From contig NZ_FQZI01000001.1 in NCBI RefSeq assembly GCF_900142035.1, positions 186,001 through 250,000 of the forward strand: 64,000 nucleotides of DNA. Direction: 5' to 3'. Of the stretch, positions 8,729 to 19,274 are shown piece after piece. Numbering within the stretch: the first letter of the stretch is position 1; every line of letters starts with the position of its first letter. This DNA comes from Flavobacterium terrae (GTDB taxonomy: Bacteria; Bacteroidota; Bacteroidia; Flavobacteriales; Flavobacteriaceae). The translations under genes were made by a program, and so were the position numbers. The notes beneath the pieces were generated by a model. It worked only from the letters and a program-made list of their open reading frames with translations, was not told where the DNA came from and made no database searches.

Positions 8729-9198
8729 TAAAACACCACTCCAAGTTTAGTTACCTTTTGCTCGCTATCAGTTTGAGCAAAAATCACAGCTTTAGAATTT
8801 TTTACTTTAAAACGACGATCACGAACAAATTTGGCATCATGTTTTTCATGTACCGCTGCAATGTCTTCAACATTAACACCTATTGTAAACTTATTAAGCT
8901 TCCATTTTTTATTTGTTATAGTAAGCAATTTCATTTGATCGTTTTGCATTTCCATAACTAAACCATCATAATTGAAAGTAAAAACTGGCGCTTCCCCTTT
9001 TTCAAGAATTTCTTTATCTAAAGTTATAGCCTTACCTAAAAGAGCCTCTATCTTATCAGGGTTGTACTTTTCACAAACTTTAATACTCTTATTGGTTTTA
9101 ATATTAGTTAATGTTAAAACTGGCGATGTTTGTTGTTTAAATGAATAGAGAGTCACACTCACAATCATTAATAAAAGAAATGTAATTTTCGTTTTCAT
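8728..9198 (-). CDS. Conserved secreted protein of unknown function
   Basis: The 156-residue protein has an N-terminal signal segment (MKTKITFLLLMIVSVTLYSF) and a predicted mixed alpha/beta body with many Lys and Asp. No catalytic motif or known family recognised. Its stop shares one base with the bioF start, so the two are translationally coupled and cotranscribed. Any role in biotin synthesis is unproven; coupling may only reflect compact packing. Confidence 0.6.
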   Translation of the reverse strand: MKTKITFLLLMIVSVTLYSFKQQTSPVLTLTNIKTNKSIKVCEKYNPDKIEALLGKAITLDKEILEKGEAPVFTFNYDGLVMEMQNDQMKLLTITNKKWKLNKFTIGVNVEDIAAVHEKHDAKFVRDRRFKVKNSKAVIFAQTDSEQKVTKLGVVF

Positions 9199-9230
9199 AC
9201 ACGTAGATTTAGTAATATAAAAATATAAAA

Positions 9231-9256
9231 AAAGCCAAACATTACTGTTTGGCTTT
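9231..9256 (-). terminator. Terminator after atpC
   Basis: Perfect 10-base stem AAAGCCAAAC/GTTTGGCTTT with a 6-base loop. On the minus strand it is followed by a T-rich run. It lies 20 bases beyond the atpC stop. Confidence 0.8.
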
Positions 9257-9275
9257 TGCTTTATTTCAAATTGTA

Positions 9276-9557
9276 TTAATCTGCCAATACAATTATTTTA
9301 TTATCATTCATTTCGATAGTTCCTGAATTGATAGGCAACCAAAAAGTTTGATCATTTACTTTATTAAATTTTGCTGCAAATTCTTTAGCAATTTTAATAT
9401 TGGACCCAACAATTTTAACATTCCCTTTTACTAACAACGACACTATAGGTGCGTGGTTATTTAACATTTGGAACTCACCATTTACTCCTGGAACTGCTAC
9501 AGATGTAACTTCTCCTGAAAATAAAGTGGCCTCTGGTGATACGATTTCTACAATCAT
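9276..9557 (-). CDS. atpC: ATP synthase F1 epsilon subunit
   Basis: A 93-residue subunit showing the N-terminal beta-sandwich of epsilon: MIVEIVSPEATLFSGEVTSVAVPGVNGEFQMLNNHAP. The protein ends after the sandwich (KIIVLAD), so the C-terminal helical hairpin found in longer epsilon subunits (about 130-140 residues) is absent, as is usual in Bacteroidota. It follows atpD by 85 bases. The split atpD-atpC pair, away from the other F1Fo genes, is typical of the phylum. Confidence 0.92.
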   Translation of the reverse strand: MIVEIVSPEATLFSGEVTSVAVPGVNGEFQMLNNHAPIVSLLVKGNVKIVGSNIKIAKEFAAKFNKVNDQTFWLPINSGTIEMNDNKIIVLAD

Positions 9558-9564
9558 CTTTTTA

Positions 9565-9615
9565 AGTTATGAGTTATGAGTTATGAGTTATAATTCGATG
9601 AGATGAAACTCATAA
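9565..9615. repeat. 7-base tandem repeat and inverted copy between atpD and atpC
   Basis: AGTTATG is repeated almost four times (9565-9591). TTATGAGTT at 9581-9589 is inverted as AACTCATAA at 9607-9615, giving a possible hairpin. More TAATTCATAATT-type sequence continues to about 9645. It fills the whole spacer between the two coding regions. Confidence 0.7.
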
Positions 9616-9642
9616 TTTATAATTCCTAATTCATAATTAAAA

Positions 9643-11163
<1,521 letters not shown>

Positions 11164-11212
11164 TTATTAAATAGCTATTTAGTTATCAAAAACAAAGTGT
11201 TTTTTCAGAGTG

Positions 11213-11242
11213 CAAAGATAATTTTATAATTGTGAATTACAA
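11213..11242 (-). promoter_or_regulatory. Promoter of atpD-atpC
   Basis: Minus strand: -33 TTG (11242-11240), 19 bases, then -7 TATCTTTG (11220-11213), a full match to the Bacteroidota consensus TAnnTTTG. Confidence 0.65.
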
Positions 11243-11293
11243 TACAAAATTTTGGTTTTTTTAACTCCTTGAAAATTAAACATCATAAAACAC

Positions 11294-11322
11294 AAAAGCC
11301 ATCGAGAATCCCGATGGCTTTT
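11294..11322 (-). terminator. Terminator after the SGNH hydrolase gene
   Basis: Perfect stem AAAAGCCATCG/CGATGGCTTTT with a 7-base loop, 22 bases beyond the stop of the hydrolase gene. Confidence 0.8.
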
Positions 11323-11344
11323 ACTTCAATATTCTTTATTAACA

Positions 11345-12769
11345 TTATAATATAGAAGGGAATAAAATTCTATATGTCCCAACATTAACTGTTTTTAAAG
11401 TAGATCCATATTTAGCATTGATTGCTTCAATAAATTTATTAGCAATTAACGCATAACCGCGAGGTGATGGATGAACCCCATCTAAAGAAAAAGCACCTCC
11501 AGTTACAAAATCTTCTTTTAAAGTGTATCCATTAACAGAAATACCATTAGGACTTGTTAACTGATTCATTATTGATTTTGCATCAACAAATGCCAAACCG
11601 TTTGCGTTTGCTGCAGCCTCAATAGTAACATTATAAGCATCTGTTGCAGCAATAATTTCATCTACTTCATTTTTACTTACAACCCACTTATCGGCCAAAG
11701 GAACCGAAACTCCATTAATAGCTACCGGATTACCACCAACTAATGTACCAATAAAAGCACTTGAAGGTAATACAGGATAATCATCAGCAGTAGCCGGCCT
11801 GTATGACGGTATACCATAAGCAGAAAGATCTGTCAAGTAACTATCTACAATAACAACTGGATTAGCTCCCACTTGAAAAACAACTCTTCTTCTGTCTGCT
11901 TCTGCTTGAGTGATCAAATTATTAGTCACGGCAACAGCCAAACCTCCATTATAGGTAGCATAACCACTATTCAGTTGTGAAACTTGAGTAGAGTTAAGAA
12001 CCACGGGATTATAAGGAACAGTTGTAAAATGAGGCAAACTAGTTACATAAGGCAAATTAGCCACTACCCCTTTTCTTCCTCCTGTGGCTAGTTGAGTAGC
12101 TAAAGTATTATATGCTGCATCAAAATTTATAGTTGGCGTTATTGGATTAGAACCATCACCACCAGAAAGCGCATAACCAAGTACGTCATTCCCTCCTATC
12201 CAAAGTGAAAAGAACGTTGGTTGTTGAGTTAAAGCATCCGCAAGAACTGAAGTAGTACTTGAAGTAGCAAATCTAACAAAATATGGATTTGCAGATGGCG
12301 GAGAAGTAAGTAAACCAGCAATATTCCCATAACCTCCAGCTAAAAGATGATAACTTTTTGCACCTGGAACACCTAAATTTGTAAAAGCACCTGATAAATG
12401 CGACGACACATCGGTAGATGGTGTACCTGCAACAGGAGTTGGAACATTCCCTGGAGCTAAATAAAGCCTTGGACCTCCTAAAGCTGTATTTGTAAAACCT
12501 CCAATATTATCATTCATATAGGGAATAGTCATACTTCCTCCACCTGCAGCCATGAATTGACCTGATAAAATTGCAGGATAAGAAGTTTTCTGAGCCTCTT
12601 TAAACAAGGCCCCGTCACTATAACCAGCAGCAAAAGAATCACCCAAAGCTACATATTTTGAAAAATTTGCAGAACCAGAAGACACAGGTTCTTCTGTAAT
12701 AACATCATCATCATTACACGCTACTATACTTAACGAAGCAAACAATAGCCATTTTATATTTTTTATCAT
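11345..12769 (-). CDS. SGNH/GDSL-family hydrolase, surface lipoprotein
   Basis: A 474-residue protein with a lipoprotein signal ending in SIVAC (C18). The residues after Cys are NDDD, resembling the acidic signal that sends Flavobacterium lipoproteins to the cell surface. The SGNH blocks are present: GDSFAAG with nucleophile S45, the Asn block WIGGNDVLG, and DGVHPSPRG with D430 and H433. Between them lies an insertion rich in Gly, Ala and Thr. Substrate is unknown; esterase or lipase action on lipids or decorated glycans is likely. It lies 29 bases downstream of a TonB-dependent receptor gene, so the enzyme may release a product that the receptor imports. Confidence 0.85.
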   Translation of the reverse strand: MIKNIKWLLFASLSIVACNDDDVITEEPVSSGSANFSKYVALGDSFAAGYSDGALFKEAQKTSYPAILSGQFMAAGGGSMTIPYMNDNIGGFTNTALGGPRLYLAPGNVPTPVAGTPSTDVSSHLSGAFTNLGVPGAKSYHLLAGGYGNIAGLLTSPPSANPYFVRFATSSTTSVLADALTQQPTFFSLWIGGNDVLGYALSGGDGSNPITPTINFDAAYNTLATQLATGGRKGVVANLPYVTSLPHFTTVPYNPVVLNSTQVSQLNSGYATYNGGLAVAVTNNLITQAEADRRRVVFQVGANPVVIVDSYLTDLSAYGIPSYRPATADDYPVLPSSAFIGTLVGGNPVAINGVSVPLADKWVVSKNEVDEIIAATDAYNVTIEAAANANGLAFVDAKSIMNQLTSPNGISVNGYTLKEDFVTGGAFSLDGVHPSPRGYALIANKFIEAINAKYGSTLKTVNVGTYRILFPSIL

Positions 12770-12798
12770 TTTTTCTACTTTATTGAATTAAACCTTAA

Positions 12799-15573
12799 TT
12801 ATGGATTAATTGTCCAAGAAGCATAATATTGTTGACCAACATTACCTGCTCCCGGCACTTGAATATAGTCTTTACCACCTATATTAGCACCACCAACTTT
12901 AACTACTGATCTTAAGAAAGGAATTGTATAGTTAATTTGAGCATCAAAAACAACGTTTTCAGGAACCATAGCATCTACAAATGAAGACTGCCATAAATAT
13001 TCTGTATTCCATCTTACGTTAGTATTAAATCCAAAATTTTTAAACAATTTGTCGCTACCAAAACTTCCTTTAACTCTGTGTTTTGGAGTATTGAAGCCAG
13101 GTTCAAAACTTGGATCTGAAGCCTCATCAAATTGAAAATCTGAATAATTATAACTTGCACCTAAGTCAAATTTACCAACTTTTCTATTCAAACCAATACC
13201 AAAGCCCAGTGACGTGATATCAGCTTTAGAATTAGTATATACTTGATAAACCCTTCTGTCACCACTTGCTAAGGCAGCAATTGCTTGCGGAGTTCCTACT
13301 TCCCCGTAATAAGGAGCAATAACATTTGCAGTATTAATAAAGTCCTTATACATATTGTAGTAACCATTGATATCAATACCTGTTTTCTCGAAGTTAGTTC
13401 TATATCCAACTTCAAATGCTTGCACTTTTTCAGGTTTCACCAATCCATATGTTGATTTTTCTAATAAACTAGCATCTCCTGTTGCAGAAAAAGCCTGAAC
13501 AGACGCAGAAGTAAATGAATTATAGTAAGCATTATTACCATTTAAAGTATAATCTGAACCATTTGAAGCAGTAACCGTTTCTGAAAAACGAACTAAATTT
13601 TCAGGAGCTGATCCGATTAATGCAAATGGACCTAAATCTAAACCAATATATTGATCTTGAGTAGTTGGATTTCTAAAACCAGTTTGGTAAGAAACACGCA
13701 AGTTGTGTTGTTTATCCGCACCAGCTGCATAAGTCAATGAAGCTCTTGGAGAGAAATTTCCATCAAAATTTTTAGACTTATCATATCTTATTGATCCAGT
13801 AAATTTAAGCCTATCCTCCATCATTTTCTTTTGCAATTGAGTATACATCCCATATTCGCTATATCTCAATGGCTTGTCAAAATCTGTAAATATTGTTCCT
13901 TCAGAATTCATAACATACTCTCTCATTGAACCACCCACCTGAATTTCAGCAAATTGAATCAAATCCTTAAAGTTATAATTAACATCTGTGTGATATAATT
14001 TTGACTGATCAACAAACTTAGCACCTGATGTAAAATCAGAATTTCTAATCACTGAAGCTAAAGCAGCGTTATATTCAGGAGAACCTGGCAAGTATCTGCC
14101 CGTATCAGCAGTAGTTCTAGCAATTTTATGAGCATTTTCAGGAGTTTGACCAGCTAAAGTAGCTTGTATATATGCCCCAGCATATTGTCCAAACCAATTC
14201 TGGTCTGACTTCCAAGCACGATTAACATTCCAAGCAGCAAAACGCATGTCATAAGAATTCCCAGCATCTTCAGTAGTCATATAACCACGAACAAAGAAAT
14301 TTCTAGATTTAACCTCTAACTTTGTTTGGTCCATATAGAAATTTTTCAAAAAATATCTGTTTGCTCCTTGATAAATAGTATTTCCAGTACCCAATTTATG
14401 TTGAGCTATAATCTCGATATCTTTTGCAAAGTTACTTTCTGAAGTTGCCCAAGGACGGAAATGTAATGAAGCATCAAACTTAACACTCTCAACTTTATTA
14501 CTATTTAAATCTTGCTCAGCATAACCAGTTCTTGCAACATTGTAATTTGGTAATAAATTTACAGCAGCAGCAGGAATAAGTCCTAAATTAGCCAGAGACT
14601 GACCAACACTTTTAATATTAGTCGAAACTTCATCACCATAGGTATTCAAACCATCATAATTAGGATTAAAATCTAATCCTGAATTATTCTGTGTTAAATC
14701 TCTTCTATCATTAGCAATCCATTCTGTAGCAGAAAGCACTGAAAAATTTGCTTTTGCAGCAAAATGATCCGTAAATTTTTTAGCAGCTCTAATACCAAAG
14801 TCATAAACAGGGTTATCCCCAGCAGTTTCTTGAACTGTTCTTCCATATTTAAAATATGTAGAAATTCCTTCCTTAGCAAAAGGACTTCTACTATTCATAA
14901 AAACAATTCCATTAAATGCATTAGCTCCATATAAAGCCGAAGAAGCACCAGGTAAAATTTCAACACTTCCTGCATCAACATCATTCAAACCCAACAAGTT
15001 TCCTAAAATGAAGTTCAATGCTGGCGAAGAATTGTCCATACCATCCACCAACTGCATAAAACGAGTGTTTGCAACTGTAGCAAAGCCACGCGTATTAAGT
15101 GATTTAAATGAAAAACTACTTGTATTAAAATGAACATCTTTTAAATTTTCAAGTCCATCATAAAAAGTTGCAGCTGTAGTGTTTTTGATTTCCTTAGGCC
15201 CCATTCTCTCAATTGTAACTGGTGATTCTAAGACTCTCTCTGGAGCTCTAGAAGCAGAAACAACAATTTCATTTAAAGATGTAGATTCTTCAGAAAGAAC
15301 AACTACTATTTCTTGTTCTTTTGAAGAAACTTCAAGGGTTTGCGCACTGTAGCCCATCATAGACACCTCGATTGTAAAAGGAAAAGCCGCACTTGTTTTA
15401 AGTGTAAATTTTCCATCAAAGCCACAAGACGTCCCTGTGGACGCTCCTACAACTTTAACATTTGCACCAGCAACTGGCTGCGAATTTGCATCAGTCACTG
15501 ATCCTGAAATTGTATTTTGCGCAAAAGTTAAGGCACAAAAAAACAATGACAAAATAGTAAAATACATTCTCAT
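12799..15573 (-). CDS. TonB-dependent outer membrane receptor
   Basis: A 924-residue receptor with a signal peptide (ending LTFAQ), an N-terminal carboxypeptidase-regulatory-like domain (about residues 20-95: GSVTDANSQPVAGANVKVVG...GFDGKFTL), a plug domain (about 105-230: NEIVVSASRAPERVLESP, GMDNSSPALN, VEILPGASSALYGANAFNGIV) and a 22-strand barrel to the C-terminus. A SusD-like partner is absent. The gene pairs with the downstream SGNH lipoprotein, which suggests uptake of a lipid- or ester-derived substrate; this is inference. Confidence 0.9.
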   Translation of the reverse strand: MRMYFTILSLFFCALTFAQNTISGSVTDANSQPVAGANVKVVGASTGTSCGFDGKFTLKTSAAFPFTIEVSMMGYSAQTLEVSSKEQEIVVVLSEESTSLNEIVVSASRAPERVLESPVTIERMGPKEIKNTTAATFYDGLENLKDVHFNTSSFSFKSLNTRGFATVANTRFMQLVDGMDNSSPALNFILGNLLGLNDVDAGSVEILPGASSALYGANAFNGIVFMNSRSPFAKEGISTYFKYGRTVQETAGDNPVYDFGIRAAKKFTDHFAAKANFSVLSATEWIANDRRDLTQNNSGLDFNPNYDGLNTYGDEVSTNIKSVGQSLANLGLIPAAAVNLLPNYNVARTGYAEQDLNSNKVESVKFDASLHFRPWATSESNFAKDIEIIAQHKLGTGNTIYQGANRYFLKNFYMDQTKLEVKSRNFFVRGYMTTEDAGNSYDMRFAAWNVNRAWKSDQNWFGQYAGAYIQATLAGQTPENAHKIARTTADTGRYLPGSPEYNAALASVIRNSDFTSGAKFVDQSKLYHTDVNYNFKDLIQFAEIQVGGSMREYVMNSEGTIFTDFDKPLRYSEYGMYTQLQKKMMEDRLKFTGSIRYDKSKNFDGNFSPRASLTYAAGADKQHNLRVSYQTGFRNPTTQDQYIGLDLGPFALIGSAPENLVRFSETVTASNGSDYTLNGNNAYYNSFTSASVQAFSATGDASLLEKSTYGLVKPEKVQAFEVGYRTNFEKTGIDINGYYNMYKDFINTANVIAPYYGEVGTPQAIAALASGDRRVYQVYTNSKADITSLGFGIGLNRKVGKFDLGASYNYSDFQFDEASDPSFEPGFNTPKHRVKGSFGSDKLFKNFGFNTNVRWNTEYLWQSSFVDAMVPENVVFDAQINYTIPFLRSVVKVGGANIGGKDYIQVPGAGNVGQQYYASWTINP

Positions 15574-15714
15574 TCTTTTGAATTTTGTTGGTTTATAAAG
15601 CCAATGTACAATAATTTTTGATATAAATAAAAAAAGGCTTAAAAAAATTGGCCATCATTAATTTTAATCCTTTTTTTTGTCAATTCACCGATTTTTAAAC
15701 AAAATATATGTCAC

Positions 15715-15766
15715 AAAACAGAATAAAAAAAGCACAAGAATTCTTGTGCTTTTTTTATTCTGTTTT
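15715..15766 (-). terminator. glmS terminator: 52-base perfect palindrome
   Basis: The two 26-base arms are exact reverse complements meeting at GAATTC, with an A-run before and T-run after the AGCACAAGAA/TTCTTGTGCT core. It lies 12 bases beyond the glmS stop. The rest of the 204-base gap shows nothing else clear. Confidence 0.8.
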
Positions 15767-15777
15767 CATAATGAGTT

Positions 15778-17625
15778 TTACTCTACAGTAACTGATTTTG
15801 CCAAGTTTCTTGGCTGATCAACATTACAACCTCTCATCACAGCAATATGATAAGATAATAATTGAAGTGGAATTGTCGTCAACAATGGTGATAATGCATC
15901 TGAAGTCTCAGGAACTTCAATCACATGATCAGCGAGAGCTCTTACTTGTTCATCTCCTTTTGTAACAACTGCAATAATTTTACCACTTCTCGATTTAATT
16001 TCTTGAATATTACTTACAACTTTATCATAATGACCCTGCTTAGGCGCAATAACAACCACAGGCATTTGTTCATCAATCAAAGCTATCGGACCATGCTTCA
16101 TTTCTGCAGCAGGATAACCTTCAGCATGAATATATGATATCTCTTTTAATTTTAAAGCACCTTCTAAAGCAACTGGAAAATTATATCCTCTTCCTAAATA
16201 CAAACAATTTTGAGCGTCTTTATAAACAGATGCAATTTGTTTTGTAACCTCATTTGTTTGAAGCGCTTCTTGTACTTTTTCTGGAATCATTTCTAATTCT
16301 GATAAATACCTATGATAATCAGAATTTGACAAAGTCCCTTTAAGTTTAGCCAAACGTAGAGCAATCATTGTAAGAACCGTAATTTGTGTTGTAAATGCTT
16401 TTGTTGAAGCCACCCCAATCTCAGGACCTGCATGAGTATAGGCTCCCGCATGAGTCTCTCTTGAAATTGAAGACCCAACAACATTACAAACCCCAAACAC
16501 AAAAGCTCCTTTTTCTTTAGCTAACTTAATTGCTGCTAAAGTATCAGCCGTTTCTCCTGATTGAGAAATCGCTATTAAAACATCTTTATCATTAATGATT
16601 GGATTTCGATATCTAAATTCAGAAGCATACTCAACTTCAACTGGAATTCTGGCAAATTCTTCAAAAATATATTCAGCTACTAAACCAGCATGCCATGAAG
16701 TACCACAAGCAACAATCAAAATACGTTGAGCATTTGAAAAACGCTCAATATTATCATCAATACCGGCCATTTTAATAAGACCCTCATTTGCATGTAAACG
16801 CCCTCTATAAGTATCTTTAATTACACTAGGCTGTTCATAAATTTCCTTCATCATAAAATGATCGTATCCCCCTTTTTCAATTTGCTCTAAGTTCATTTGT
16901 AACTCTTGAACATAAGGGTCAACTAATGAATCATCTTTGATTTTACGAATTTTAAGAGGTTTATGCAATCTTATAATCGCCATTTCTTCATCTTCAAGAT
17001 ATATAGCATTTGCGGTATACTCTATAAATGGTGATGCATCTGAAGCAACAAAAAATTCGTTTTCTCCCAAACCAATAGCCAGAGGACTTCCTAAACGTGC
17101 TACTACAATTTCGTCTGGGTTATTTTTATCAAAAACACAAATAGCATAAGCACCTACAACTTGATTTAATGCAATTTGAACTGCTTTACCGAGTTTAATA
17201 TTTTCTTTTTTCTGTACTTCTTCAATAAGATTAATCAAAACCTCAGTGTCAGTGTCAGACTTAAATTCATATCCTCTATTTATTAATTCTTTTTTTAACG
17301 GCTCATAGTTTTCTATAATTCCATTGTGAACAATAACCAAATTACCTGAATTTGAAACATGTGGATGAGAGTTAACATCATTAGGAACCCCATGAGTTGC
17401 CCATCTAGTGTGTCCTATCCCTATGGTTCCGTTAAAAGTAATTTCTTTAGCAGCTCTTTCTTCAAGGTCCGAGACTTTGCCCTTTGTTTTAGAAAGTTTT
17501 AAATCCTTACCATCATAAAGCACAACTCCTGCACTATCATAACCTCTATACTCTAAACGCTTAAGCCCTTTGATTACAATCGGATAAGCCTCTCTATGTC
17601 CTATATAACCTACTATTCCACACAT
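15778..17625 (-). CDS. glmS: Glutamine-fructose-6-phosphate aminotransferase (isomerizing)
   Basis: The 615-residue enzyme makes glucosamine-6-phosphate for peptidoglycan and LPS. The N-terminal glutaminase domain begins with the nucleophile C2 (MCGIVGYIG), with RLEYRGYDSAG, GHTRWATHG and HVSNSGNLVIVHNGIIEN. Two SIS isomerase domains follow (CGTSWHAG; ISQSGETADT; EGALKLKEISYIHAEGYPAAEMKHGPIALI), and it ends in the conserved KSVTVE. It is the last gene of a three-gene unit with the GT5-like and DUF4270 genes, 10 bases after the latter. Confidence 0.97.
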   Translation of the reverse strand: MCGIVGYIGHREAYPIVIKGLKRLEYRGYDSAGVVLYDGKDLKLSKTKGKVSDLEERAAKEITFNGTIGIGHTRWATHGVPNDVNSHPHVSNSGNLVIVHNGIIENYEPLKKELINRGYEFKSDTDTEVLINLIEEVQKKENIKLGKAVQIALNQVVGAYAICVFDKNNPDEIVVARLGSPLAIGLGENEFFVASDASPFIEYTANAIYLEDEEMAIIRLHKPLKIRKIKDDSLVDPYVQELQMNLEQIEKGGYDHFMMKEIYEQPSVIKDTYRGRLHANEGLIKMAGIDDNIERFSNAQRILIVACGTSWHAGLVAEYIFEEFARIPVEVEYASEFRYRNPIINDKDVLIAISQSGETADTLAAIKLAKEKGAFVFGVCNVVGSSISRETHAGAYTHAGPEIGVASTKAFTTQITVLTMIALRLAKLKGTLSNSDYHRYLSELEMIPEKVQEALQTNEVTKQIASVYKDAQNCLYLGRGYNFPVALEGALKLKEISYIHAEGYPAAEMKHGPIALIDEQMPVVVIAPKQGHYDKVVSNIQEIKSRSGKIIAVVTKGDEQVRALADHVIEVPETSDALSPLLTTIPLQLLSYHIAVMRGCNVDQPRNLAKSVTVE

Positions 17626-17635
17626 AAATTATAAT

Positions 17636-19270
17636 TTAATTAGGTTTTGTATAATAAATCTCAAACTTAACTTTTTTATCTGGATCAAGACTTGAATCAG
17701 TTCCGAACAATACTACACCATTTGGACTAACAACTGAACCAGAAGGAATTTTATCAAACTCTTTAACAAATCCTGAAGGCAATGCTGGTAATGTGAATTT
17801 ATTTTTTAAAGCTAGATTTGAAACATTATTTATACTTTCTGTAACAACCAACCCCAACCTAACATTTTCTTTATCATAATCACTTGAAGCTAAAACTCTT
17901 CTTATATGATCAGTAATCCTAATTCTATATTTTTTTACTCCTTGATCGTCTTTATATAGAATACCTCCAAAAATAAATTTGTTTATTTTTGGATTAGTCG
18001 AAACGGATGTCGGATCAATTGAGTAATCATACAAAACTTTGTCATTATTTGCATCAAAAAGATAAATTCTATTTGGATTTCCAAGCGAAGAATCTACTGT
18101 AAAATAAAGACTTGCATCGTTTATTAAAACTTTTTTATCTCTTAATTGCTGCAATTCAGTTCCTGAAAATAGCTCAATAAAAGCCATAGAGCCCTGACCA
18201 CCTTTTAAATAAATTCTAGAATCACCACTTGGTATAGAAACATTATTTTCAAATAGATTAACCATTTGCCCTGACATATTTAAAACAAGTTCTTTCATTT
18301 CTAACTCTGGATTAGCAGAAGTGTCATTGTCTGTCTTATGCTGCTTGTAGTATATAGTCACATTACCTTTTGCAAAATCAAGCATCATTGATGTATAATT
18401 AGCACCTATTTGTTCAACTTGAAAATACAAACCTTTAAAATATGATCTAAAATTAGAATTATTTGTAAAAAATTGTTTAGTACCAAGATTAGTCTCGTCC
18501 CTAGCAGCATCTAAAATAGCCGTTTTAAAATAATTTTTATCCAATTTTAGGCGCATTCTAGGATTACTTCTAGACTGCACATTTTCGTTAGTTTTTGGCA
18601 TCATATTTAAATCACCATCCACTTTAAACCTAACATACTCTTTTTTATCAGGAACAAACTGATCATTTTGCTTAACATCAGGATCATTATTAAGTACATT
18701 ATCTACTATATTACTTGAAAACTTACTATTGTCATCCGAATAATACTTTTTTGCAGTTGCAAAATCTTCATTAGGATCATAACTATTAAGAGTGTATCCA
18801 TTTCTATAAACCTTCAACTTTATAGCATCAAACTCTTGATCTACAGTATTAGAAGTATAGATAGAATCTAAATCATATTTCCCCCAACCATTAGAATCTG
18901 TAGATAATTTAGTACTAAAATATGGCACGGTTAAAACAACACTATCAACTTGAACTCCAGAATGAATTTCAGGTTCAAAATCAGACAAAGCAAGCTGTGT
19001 TGCAAAATGATTTTTTGTTACTTCATTCGGCCCTCCAAACAATGAATTATCAATAACTCCTAATTGGTGAATGTAAAGTCCATTTGTTTGTACTGGACCA
19101 GTAATTTGATTTGATGACTTAATTGATAATGGACCTGTATACTTTTCAAATAAAAAATTTTCATTTCCTACAATATCTGATCCAATTGAATTGTAATCCT
19201 TATCACAAGAAACTATAAATAAAGCCATAAAAGCAACAGCTAGGCCCTTAAAAAAAATGGTATTCGTCAT
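17636..19270 (-). CDS. DUF4270 family outer-membrane lipoprotein
   Basis: The 544-residue protein has a lipoprotein signal (MALFIVSC, Cys near residue 22, followed by DKDYNSIGSDIVG), which suggests surface or outer-membrane anchoring. The body matches the Flavobacterial DUF4270 family: an early FLFEKYTGP..., VQVDSVVLTVPYF, and a C-terminal region ending in KVKFEIYYTKP. The function of the family is not known. It starts 4 bases after the stop of the GT5-like gene and ends 10 bases before glmS, so these are one operon. The arrangement is a recurrent Flavobacterial cluster. Confidence 0.82.
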   Translation of the reverse strand: MTNTIFFKGLAVAFMALFIVSCDKDYNSIGSDIVGNENFLFEKYTGPLSIKSSNQITGPVQTNGLYIHQLGVIDNSLFGGPNEVTKNHFATQLALSDFEPEIHSGVQVDSVVLTVPYFSTKLSTDSNGWGKYDLDSIYTSNTVDQEFDAIKLKVYRNGYTLNSYDPNEDFATAKKYYSDDNSKFSSNIVDNVLNNDPDVKQNDQFVPDKKEYVRFKVDGDLNMMPKTNENVQSRSNPRMRLKLDKNYFKTAILDAARDETNLGTKQFFTNNSNFRSYFKGLYFQVEQIGANYTSMMLDFAKGNVTIYYKQHKTDNDTSANPELEMKELVLNMSGQMVNLFENNVSIPSGDSRIYLKGGQGSMAFIELFSGTELQQLRDKKVLINDASLYFTVDSSLGNPNRIYLFDANNDKVLYDYSIDPTSVSTNPKINKFIFGGILYKDDQGVKKYRIRITDHIRRVLASSDYDKENVRLGLVVTESINNVSNLALKNKFTLPALPSGFVKEFDKIPSGSVVSPNGVVLFGTDSSLDPDKKVKFEIYYTKPN

Positions 19271-19274
19271 TAGT

